Shown here one piece after another: positions 1-5,463 of a stretch of DNA of 12,801 nt. A model generated the notes under the pieces. It did not search any database. It saw only the letters and a program-made list of their open reading frames with translations, and was not told the origin of the DNA. Origin of the DNA: an uncultured Gammaproteobacteria bacterium (GTDB taxonomy: Bacteria; Pseudomonadota; Gammaproteobacteria; PS1; Pseudothioglobaceae); NCBI GenBank assembly GCA_929200175.1, contig CAKMYR010000025.1, positions 1-12,801 of the forward strand, read 5' to 3'. A program made the position numbers and the translations under genes. The stretch's first letter is position 1. The number at the start of each line of letters is the position of its first letter.

Positions 1-51
1 CTCTTAAGTAAAGTGAAAAAATATTAAAAATAACAAAAATATATTAAAATT

Positions 52-145
52 AAATATATACCCATGATTAAGAAAAAATTAGGTTTTTATACTAAAACAA
101 GATTTAATAACTGAAATTCCAGGTAAAGTTGTAAAATTACCATGA
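52..145 (+). pseudogene. Decayed 3' remnant of a second GyrI-like gene
   Basis: This stretch is a degraded copy of the last 117 bases of the intact GyrI-like gene (1467-1583). Positions 101-143 match 1539-1581 at 40 of 43 bases without a gap and still read DLITEIPGKVVKLP before a TGA at 143-145; the intact gene reads DLITEIQVKVVKLP. The upstream half, 52-94, also aligns with 1467 onward (shared AAATATATACCC, then TTAGGT and TATACT), but indels removing about 23 bases in total break the frame, and a TAG at 80-82 blocks the reading frame of the tail. No start codon or N-terminal part survives. It is a duplicate, or the stump of a tandem paralogue, that has been deleted from the 5' side. The alignment was made by eye. 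Confidence 0.8.
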
Positions 146-155
146 TAAAATCGAC

Positions 156-181
156 TAACAAAGCACTTCAGCGGAAGGTTA
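156..181 (+). other. attC-like short motif after the GyrI remnant
   Basis: Eleven bases after the stop of the remnant lies TAACAAAGCACTTCAGCGG, followed by GGTTA. TAAC and GTTA form the ends of a short imperfect dyad. The left half resembles the motif TAACAATTCACTACAG that overlaps the stop of the dioxygenase gene at 2293, and the start of many integron attC sites (R'' box then AA). At 26 bases it is far shorter than a functional attC (about 57 bases or more) and has no clear inner L-box stem. If it is an attC at all it is eroded. Low confidence. Confidence 0.2.
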
Positions 182-234
182 TCACCTACATTGAGTTGAA
201 ACTTTATAAATCTCAATAAATATGGAATGATTAA

Positions 235-957
235 ATGAATAAAGTATTAGTTTTGGGTGCAAGTGGTGCTACTGGTAGATTACTTGTGCAAATACTACTT
301 CACAAAGGAGTCAATGTTATTGCCATTGTTCGTAATAAAACTTCACTGATAAACATAGATAACTCTTCTTCTAGTTTACAAATAGTTGAGGCCGAAATAT
401 CCAAGATATCTGAAAGTGATCTATCCCAATATCTTACAGAGTGTGAAGCAATACTTTCTTGTTTAGGTCATAATTTAACTTTTAAAGGCATGTTTGGTCA
501 CCCTAGGCGGCTAGTAACTGATGCGATTAAAAAATCAGTAAAAACCATTGAGTCGATGAATGTAGATAATAAATTTAAAATTATCCTTATGAATACAACA
601 GGCAATAGCAATCGTGATATTCCTGAAAAGCCACCATATTCCCAAAGATTTGTTATTTCTCTGCTACGCTTGTTGCTTCCTCCACATATAGATAATGAAA
701 AAGCTGCTGATTTTCTTCGCACTCAAGTTGGGCAAAATAACAATATTGAGTGGGTAGCAGTTCGTCCAGACAGCCTAATAAATGAAGATAAAGTCAGTCA
801 ATATGATATAAATGTTTTCCCTGTTAGAAACGTAATTTTTAACGCTGGCACAACTAGCCGCATTAATGTTGCGGATTTCATGTCTGACTTAGTGATAAAA
901 TCAGAGTTATGGAATAAATGGAAAGGAAAAATGCCAGTAATTTACAACAACACATAA
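235..957 (+). CDS. NAD(P)-binding Rossmann-fold protein (atypical SDR, NmrA-like)
   Basis: The 240-residue product opens with a strand and a glycine-rich dinucleotide loop, GASGATG at residues 8-14, the signature of atypical short-chain dehydrogenases of the NAD(P)H-binding/NmrA-like group. This family includes flavin reductases, nucleotide-sugar epimerase relatives and NADPH sensors. Residues 70-80 (EAILSCLGHNL) match the usual second nucleotide-contact strand, and VAVRPDSLIN near 175 matches the family's conserved RP segment after the fifth strand. No classical YxxxK catalytic pair is evident, as is normal for this subgroup. No signal peptide or membrane segment is seen, so it should be cytoplasmic. 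A GGAA precedes the ATG at 235. The gene stands alone between a pseudogene and a hairpin, and its neighbours do not indicate a substrate. Family assignment is secure; function is unknown. Confidence 0.85.
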   Translation: MNKVLVLGASGATGRLLVQILLHKGVNVIAIVRNKTSLINIDNSSSSLQIVEAEISKISESDLSQYLTECEAILSCLGHNLTFKGMFGHPRRLVTDAIKKSVKTIESMNVDNKFKIILMNTTGNSNRDIPEKPPYSQRFVISLLRLLLPPHIDNEKAADFLRTQVGQNNNIEWVAVRPDSLINEDKVSQYDINVFPVRNVIFNAGTTSRINVADFMSDLVIKSELWNKWKGKMPVIYNNT

Positions 958-967
958 TATATAATTA

Positions 968-1005
968 CATCTGAACTTTTCATGCTGCTCGCAAAAAGTT
1001 AGATG
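968..1005 (+). other. Bulged 12-bp hairpin between genes
   Basis: CATCT-(G)-AACTTTT (968-980) pairs with AAAAGTTAGATG (994-1005), giving twelve perfect pairs interrupted only by the extrahelical G at 973, with a 13-base loop. No U-tract follows, so it is a poor intrinsic terminator. The right arm contains GTTAGAT (998-1004), which fits the integron attC R' consensus GTTRRRY, and an extrahelical base is a known attC trait, but the element is shorter than known attC sites. It could also be an mRNA 3'-end stabiliser for the gene upstream. Confidence 0.45.
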
Positions 1006-1046
1006 AATCCGAATGTTAGCTCTTTAAAACCTAAAAGGATATACAA

Positions 1047-1583
1047 ATGCTAAAAAAAATATTGATTACCTTATCTCTACTTTGTTTCTCAAACATAGTT
1101 TTTTCATTACCTTTACCTAAGGCTGGGGATTTTCAAATAAAAGAAATACTTGATAAAAATATTTTGTATGTCGTTCATACAGATAACAAAGGACATATAT
1201 CCAACTCGCTAATAAAGCTAATACAGTATTATCTGCTGAAAGAAAGTAATAGTTACAAGGTCATATTTCCTCAACTAAGCATTGAAAGCAGAAATATCAA
1301 AGGCAGTTACTATGCAATTGGCTACGAGGGTACTCCTCAAACAACCAACGATATAAAAACACTAAAACTAAAAGGAGGCTTATTTGCTTCTTTTATATTC
1401 AAAGGGAGTTATAAAAAAATAGGTCCTGCCATTAGAAATACTTTTCAAAAGGTTTTGAAAACAGGCAAATATATACCCCATGATGATGAAGAAATTAGGT
1501 TGTTATACTGGAACAGCATTGATGATAATCATCCTAAAGATTTAATAACTGAAATTCAAGTGAAAGTTGTAAAATTACCATAA
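1047..1583 (+). CDS. Exported GyrI-like (AraC effector-binding) domain protein
   Basis: The 178-residue product begins with a typical signal peptide: MLKK, a hydrophobic stretch, and a probable cut after residue 20 (IVFS|LPLP). The rest matches the GyrI-like/AraC effector-binding fold, a two-repeat small-molecule-binding domain. The last 75 residues are diagnostic: LKGGLFASFIFKGSYKKI, a helix ending LKTGKYIPHD, then EEIRLLYW and the closing DLITEIQVKVV, which mirrors the family ending of the type (P)xxLxTEIxIPV. No DNA-binding domain is attached, so it is not a regulator of the AraC type; it probably binds a small ligand in the periplasm. RBS AAAGGA lies 8-9 bases before the ATG. A decayed partial copy lies at 52-145. 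The ligand is unknown. Confidence 0.75.
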   Translation: MLKKILITLSLLCFSNIVFSLPLPKAGDFQIKEILDKNILYVVHTDNKGHISNSLIKLIQYYLLKESNSYKVIFPQLSIESRNIKGSYYAIGYEGTPQTTNDIKTLKLKGGLFASFIFKGSYKKIGPAIRNTFQKVLKTGKYIPHDDEEIRLLYWNSIDDNHPKDLITEIQVKVVKLP

Positions 1584-1656
1584 AATAAACAACTCCAGCA
1601 AACTCGTAAAATAAACGCTGAATTTGGACTTTAAACTTTCACAATAGGAAATTATT

Positions 1657-2295
1657 ATGAGCATAAAATCAAATCGTAGGAAATTTATCAAAGTTGGAAT
1701 TATAGGTGTTGTAACATCTTTTTTTGTCCAATTGGTACATGCCAAAAAACCAACACCAGAAGAAATAAAAGGGCCATTTTATCCTATTGTAGCTCAGCAA
1801 GATAAAGACTTTGATTTAACTAAAATGAAAGGAAGTAAGGGTGTTGCAAAAGGAACAATTGTAATTATCCAAGGTAAAATATTGGATACGAAAAACAATC
1901 CTATTGAAAATGCCACTATTGATTTATGGCAGGCAAATGCTGCCGGAAAATACCGTCATCCACATGATAATAGTAAAGCTCCATTAGATCCTAATTTTCA
2001 AGGTTGGGCAATTATTCTAAGCAAGAAAGATGGTAGTTTTCGTTTTAAAACTATCATTCCTGGCGCTTATCCTGCTTCCAATACATGGATAAGACCTCCT
2101 CATATACACTTTAAAATTAGTAAAGTAGGATATATTGAAATTATCACACAAATGTATTTTCCAGACCAAAGTTTAAATGATAGCGACCTTTTATTGCAAA
2201 GAAAAAGTCAAGCCAAGCAAGCTTTGATGATTGCCTCTAAAGCAGCAGGTGAAAAAAATATATTTGAATACAATATTGTGTTACAGAAGGCATAA
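1657..2295 (+). CDS. Tat-exported intradiol ring-cleavage dioxygenase-like protein
   Basis: The 212-residue protein belongs to the intradiol dioxygenase family (protocatechuate 3,4-dioxygenase beta-like), nonheme Fe(III) enzymes that open catechol rings between the two hydroxyls. All four iron ligands are in place: Tyr99 (AGKYRHP), Tyr138 (IIPGAYP), His149 and His151 (RPPHIHFKIS). The family motifs DLWQANAAGKY (89-99) and the beta-sandwich strand IIQGKILD (70-77) are clear. The N-terminus reads SNRRKFIK, a twin-arginine motif, then a hydrophobic segment to about residue 29 (VHA|KK), so export through Tat is likely. RBS AGGAA lies 6 bases before the ATG. No alpha-subunit partner or other aromatic-degradation gene is nearby, which fits the stand-alone exported subgroup rather than a catabolic PcaGH pair. 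The substrate is unknown. Confidence 0.85.
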   Translation: MSIKSNRRKFIKVGIIGVVTSFFVQLVHAKKPTPEEIKGPFYPIVAQQDKDFDLTKMKGSKGVAKGTIVIIQGKILDTKNNPIENATIDLWQANAAGKYRHPHDNSKAPLDPNFQGWAIILSKKDGSFRFKTIIPGAYPASNTWIRPPHIHFKISKVGYIEIITQMYFPDQSLNDSDLLLQRKSQAKQALMIASKAAGEKNIFEYNIVLQKA

Positions 2296-2325
2296 CAATT
2301 CACTACAGAAAACGCTGGATGTTAT
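2292..2325 (+). other. attC-like dyad overlapping the dioxygenase stop codon
   Basis: ATAAC (2292-2296, overlapping the TAA stop) is inverted as GTTAT (2321-2325). Between them an inner CAG/CTG pair surrounds AAAACG. The left side, TAACAATTCACTACAG, looks like the start of integron attC sites, and the right side, CGCTGGATGTTAT, like an R' end. At 34 bases it is too short to be a working attC. A weak relative follows the GyrI-like gene (AACAACTCCAGC at 1589-1600, AAACGCTG at 1613-1620). Suggestive only. Confidence 0.25.
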
Positions 2326-2510
2326 ATATTTGGTGAGTACAGGAACTATCCATAAGGAGCTTGAGTAATTAAGGCAGAAGTCGCATACCTTTGCAGAAAT
2401 AATACTGGCAAGTGGCCGCTATCTCAAACGGAAATACATTTTCATCAACCTAATAACGAGTGCAAAAAAAATCGCAAAACAAATATATAAAAAATTCCAA
2501 AGGAGAACTT
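2326..2510. other. Gene-free stretch with no recognisable content
   Basis: No convincing gene is present. A frame without a start codon stays open from 2369 to about 2519, but its translation is not recognisable and it has no upstream signals. Base composition is slightly less AT-rich than the stretch after 2620, so this may be residue of another lost gene. Confidence 0.4.
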
Positions 2511-2619
2511 ATGAAAAATGAAAATGATTTAGAATATGCAGGATTTTGGATAATAGGTATGGAAATCAATTATTGATAGTTTTTTAGTTGTTTCATCAAG
2601 TTATCAATTTTATTCATAA
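2511..2619 (+). pseudogene. Frameshifted N-terminal remnant of an RDD-family membrane protein
   Basis: A good ribosome binding site (AAAGGAGAAC) precedes ATG at 2511, but the frame ends after 21 codons (TGA at 2574-2576). The residues MKNENDLEYAGFWI are the standard opening of RDD-family proteins, which continue with an R/W-rich turn and the motif (S/Y)IIDS in the first membrane helix. That continuation is present in another frame: from 2563 the sequence reads KSIIDSFLVVSSS before a TAA at 2617-2619. So the Arg-Asp-Asp family start is preserved across a frameshift near 2553-2563, and the rest of the gene (normally about 130-170 residues) is gone. The intact RBS suggests recent inactivation. 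Confidence 0.6.
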
Positions 2620-3001
2620 TTTATTTATTATGACATCCATAGCGATTTTTAGCTCGTAGATTATATGGATTTTTTCTTTCGTTTATATTTCTCTGTTTTA
2701 GCTATAATTTTGTTTTAAGTGTATCTTCTCAAGTAACTCTTTGTAAATGTAAATTTACTAATATATTTGCACAAAGTAAAAAAAAATTTCCAAATAATTA
2801 TTTTTTTAGTTTTTTTTAAGCTATAATCTAAAATAAATAGAATTTCTTGTAAAGCTCTAGTTTTACCACTAAGCATTATCTAAGCAATTTAATTGAAAAA
2901 GTTATATTTTTAAACAATTGTTAATTCATAAAGAATTATTTTATTTTCTTGTATTAATAATAATTAATGTTTTAGCAAATTAAAGTCATGTTTAAGTGGC
3001 T
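2620..3001. other. AT-rich gene-free region upstream of the transport/Mo-enzyme operon
   Basis: About 380 bases of very AT-rich DNA with homopolymer runs (for example poly-A near 2779 and poly-T near 2803-2818) and stops in all frames. No RNA gene or regulator is visible. It holds a 10-bp perfect palindrome AACAATTGTT (2913-2922) and probably the operon promoter. Confidence 0.5.
2918..2947 (+). promoter_or_regulatory. Candidate promoter of the TorT/ABC/Mo-enzyme operon
   Basis: TTGTTA (2918-2923) is a four-of-six -35 match, and TATTTT (2942-2947) a weak -10 match 18 bases on, about 70 bases before the chosen start codon. The -35 overlaps the perfect palindrome AACAATTGTT (2913-2922), a possible operator. 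In DNA this AT-rich many weak matches arise by chance, so this is a position to test rather than a firm call. Confidence 0.25.
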
Positions 3002-3017
3002 AAGGAGAAGTACTAAA

Positions 3018-4193
3018 ATGAAGTATTTTAAGAAAATAAGTTGGCTTTCTGTATTTTTATTAATGATATTATCGGTAGGTGTTCAAGCGAAAGATTGGTG
3101 GCCTGCTGAAGTTAATCCATATAGTCCGTCTTGTACAGATGAGGATTCTAGTGGCAAGTGTGAAACTTTAGAGGCTAATAATCCAGCCTTATTGCCTTCT
3201 CGCAATTATATTCCTCTATCTCCAAGTCAAGTTGATAAAAAATGGAATATTTGTGTATCTTTCCCACATTTAAAGGATTCTTATTGGGTGGGAGTTGGAT
3301 ACGGTGTTATATCAGAAGCTAAAAGACTTAAGCAAAAAGTTACTTTATTAGAAGCTGGTGGATATACTAATTTAGAGCGTCAATTGCGTCAAGTAGAAGA
3401 TTGTATTTCTGCTGGTGCTGATGCCTTAGTATTATCAGCTATTTCTGGTAAAGGCAATATCAACCAAGTTAATGAGATCCGCAAAAAAGGTATCCCAGTT
3501 GTGGATTTAGTTAATGGTGTTGGCACTCAAGTTGATTCTAAAATCTTAGAGAGTTGGTACATTTTAGGTTACCTTGCTTGTGATTGGGTAGCGAAAAAAC
3601 ATCCTAAAGGTAGTGGCACTAAATCAATTGCTTGGTTCCCTGGACCTCCAGGAGCAGCTTGGGCAGTAGATGCTGACAGAGGTTGTTTAGATGCAATTAA
3701 AAATGGTGATTTAGAACTGGTAGCCCATAAATGGGGTGATACAGGAAAAAGCATCCAATTAAAGTTAGTTGAAGATGTAGTTGCCTCTCGTACTAAAGGC
3801 GGTAAAACTAACCTAGATTATATTGTCGGCACTGCTCCTACAATGGAAGCAGCTGTTGGTGTAGTTCGTGATCGTGATATTGCTGATACTACTAAATTAG
3901 TTGCTTACTACTACAATACTGGTATGCATATTCTTTTAAAGAAAAAACGTATTGCAATGGCTTTAAGCGACCAAATGGTTTTGCAAGGTCAAATAGCTAT
4001 TGACCAAGCGGTGCGTTTATTAGAAGGAAAAGAAATGTCTACTGGAGGAGCTCCTGAATATAACAATAATCAGCGTATTACAGAGCATGTTCAGCCTGTT
4101 CCTTTAGTAATTACACAGGATGATTTCAAGAATTTTGATTCTGCTTCTACGCTTGCTCCAAGAGGTTGGAAACCAGTATTTAGAGTGGACTAA
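3018..4193 (+). CDS. TorT-like periplasmic substrate-binding protein
   Basis: A periplasmic binding protein of the type 1 (ribose/LacI-like) fold, closest in style to TorT, the TMAO-binding partner of the sensor TorS. The typical TorT region is SYWVGVGYGVISEAKRL, then LLEAGGYTNLERQLRQVEDCISAGADALVLSAIS, followed by the hinge and second lobe (KSIAWFPGPPGAAWAVDADRGC; LDYIVGTAPTMEAAVG; ALSDQMVLQGQIAIDQAVRLLEGKE). The start at 3018 is chosen over an in-frame ATG at 2988: AAGGAG (3002-3007) precedes it, and it gives a clean signal peptide, MKYFKK plus a hydrophobic core, cut after residue 24 (GVQA|KDWW). The mature protein of about 367 residues has an N-terminal extension with a Cys pair (SCTDEDSSGKC). 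It is followed by ATPase and permease genes, so it probably delivers substrate to them instead of signalling; no torS or torR is present. A methylated amine or N-oxide ligand is plausible but not shown. Confidence 0.85.
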   Translation: MKYFKKISWLSVFLLMILSVGVQAKDWWPAEVNPYSPSCTDEDSSGKCETLEANNPALLPSRNYIPLSPSQVDKKWNICVSFPHLKDSYWVGVGYGVISEAKRLKQKVTLLEAGGYTNLERQLRQVEDCISAGADALVLSAISGKGNINQVNEIRKKGIPVVDLVNGVGTQVDSKILESWYILGYLACDWVAKKHPKGSGTKSIAWFPGPPGAAWAVDADRGCLDAIKNGDLELVAHKWGDTGKSIQLKLVEDVVASRTKGGKTNLDYIVGTAPTMEAAVGVVRDRDIADTTKLVAYYYNTGMHILLKKKRIAMALSDQMVLQGQIAIDQAVRLLEGKEMSTGGAPEYNNNQRITEHVQPVPLVITQDDFKNFDSASTLAPRGWKPVFRVD

Positions 4194-4218
4194 ATTTTTA
4201 AAAAATTTATTGTAATTA

Positions 4219-4280
4219 AGGGTAATTCATGAATGTTGTTTTAATTTTAGATGCTAAATTTAAAATTCATGTATTACCCT
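4219..4280 (+). terminator. Long hairpin between binding-protein and GcvT-like genes
   Basis: AGGGTAAT-T-CATGAAT (4219-4234) pairs with ATTCATG-T-ATTACCCT (4265-4280), giving fifteen pairs around one T/T mismatch. An inner arm, TTTAATTTTAG against CTAAATTTAAA, extends it with one more mismatch. ATTTTTG follows, a short U-run. It lies 25 bases after the binding-protein stop and about 47 before the next start. This is the common position for a partial terminator or 3' stabilising hairpin that raises the level of the binding protein over downstream operon members. Structure seen by eye; function inferred. Confidence 0.6.
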
Positions 4281-4327
4281 ATTTTTGTAATAATTTTGAA
4301 TTATATTAATTTGGGAGAATCTTACGT

Positions 4328-5452
4328 ATGAGTAGAAGAATTACAGCTTTGGAAAGTAGACATGTTGAATTAGGTGCTGGATTGGCTGATTGGAATGATA
4401 TATCAGTAGCGTGGAATTACTATACAGATGTCGATGAAGAACATGCAGCTGTTAGAGAAGCAGCAGGTTTATTTGATATGAGTGGTTTGCGAAAAGTCCA
4501 TATAAAAGGAAAAGATGCCTATGAAATGGTAAATTATCTTTTGCCTCGCAATATGGAAATAATTTATGTTGGCAAAGCCGGATACTCTCTAATTTTAACA
4601 AAAGAAGGTGGAATTGAAGATGATGCTATTGTGTATCGTTTGGCAGAAGATCATTATTTATTAGTGTTCGGTACAGGAGATACAGCAAAACAATTAGAGC
4701 ATGCTGCACGCGGTCGCGATGTTAGTTTTTGGTTAGATGATGATATGCACTGTATTTCATTACAAGGACCTAAAGCAGTTGGTTTTTTAGACCAACATAC
4801 GCCGATGGATTTAATGAGTTTGAAATATTTTCACCAACAAGAAACAGAATTATTTGGGCATAAACTAATTATTGCACGTACTGGTTATTCTGGCGAAAGA
4901 GGCTATGATTTGTTCGTTAATTCAAAGTCTGTTTGTCATGTTTGGGATTCAATTCTTGAAAAAGGTTATGATGAAGGTATTCGTGCTTGCTCATTTACCT
5001 GCCTTAATCTTATTCGTATTGAAGCAGGTTTACATTTTTATCCGTATGATATGTGTACAGATACTTCTCCATGGGAGGCAGAACTTGGTTGGTCTATATC
5101 ACAATCACCAACAAAGGGAGATTATCTTGGCAAAGAAGATGTTATGAAAAATCGTGGTAACCAACGCTTTTATTTTTGTGGTGTTGAAGTCGATCATGAT
5201 AATGATGAGCCTTTTGGAGAGCCTATTGCTGGTGGTGAACCAGTGTATGCAAATGGCAGAAAGGCTGGAAATATGACTGCTTGTATTTATTCTAATCGTT
5301 TGAAAAAAGCTATCGGCTTAGCACATATACAACAGTTTGCCGCTGAGGTAGGAACACCTATTATTGTGCATGGAAATGTGACAGTAACTGGGAAAATTGT
5401 GCCATTACCGTTTTATGACCCAGAAAAGAAAAAAGTCAGAGGTTTAACTTAA
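4328..5452 (+). CDS. GcvT-family folate-dependent aminomethyl/methyltransferase
   Basis: The 374-residue protein has the GcvT architecture: a folate-binding three-lobe ring (about 1-270) and the C-terminal GcvT_C barrel (about 280-365). Recognisable elements are VREAAGLFDMSGLRKVHIKGKDA (42-64), GGIEDDAIVYRL (94-105) with the Asp pair in the place of the GcvT catalytic/folate region, RTGYSGERGYDLFV (about 184-197), LIRIEAGLHFY, and the closing PLPFYDP. The GcvT family includes glycine-cleavage T protein, DMSP demethylase DmdA and folate-dependent O-demethylases such as LigM, which move a one-carbon group from an N-, S- or O-methyl donor to tetrahydrofolate. No gcvH or gcvP is nearby, and the gene sits beside a transporter, so it probably acts on the imported compound. 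GGGAGA precedes the ATG. The substrate cannot be assigned. Confidence 0.85.
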   Translation: MSRRITALESRHVELGAGLADWNDISVAWNYYTDVDEEHAAVREAAGLFDMSGLRKVHIKGKDAYEMVNYLLPRNMEIIYVGKAGYSLILTKEGGIEDDAIVYRLAEDHYLLVFGTGDTAKQLEHAARGRDVSFWLDDDMHCISLQGPKAVGFLDQHTPMDLMSLKYFHQQETELFGHKLIIARTGYSGERGYDLFVNSKSVCHVWDSILEKGYDEGIRACSFTCLNLIRIEAGLHFYPYDMCTDTSPWEAELGWSISQSPTKGDYLGKEDVMKNRGNQRFYFCGVEVDHDNDEPFGEPIAGGEPVYANGRKAGNMTACIYSNRLKKAIGLAHIQQFAAEVGTPIIVHGNVTVTGKIVPLPFYDPEKKKVRGLT

Positions 5453-5463
5453 AAGCTAAGATT

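Noticed and set aside
2369..2519. Open frame without a start codon upstream of the RDD remnant
   Set aside because: No start codon, no recognisable residues and an equally open neighbouring frame. It may be residue of a lost gene but cannot be called.
2988..3017. In-frame upstream ATG as the start of the TorT-like gene
   Set aside because: It has no ribosome binding site and would put MFKWLRRSTK before the signal peptide. ATG 3018 has AAGGAG upstream and gives a normal signal sequence.
4872..5147. 91-codon + strand frame inside the GcvT-like gene (similar cases at 7479-7667 and 10798-11028)
   Set aside because: Out-of-frame shadows of well-conserved genes, with low-complexity translations and no initiation signals.
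4328..5452. Naming the GcvT-like gene gcvT or dmdA
   Set aside because: No glycine-cleavage partners are present, and distinctive DmdA features were not convincing by eye. Only the family is supported.
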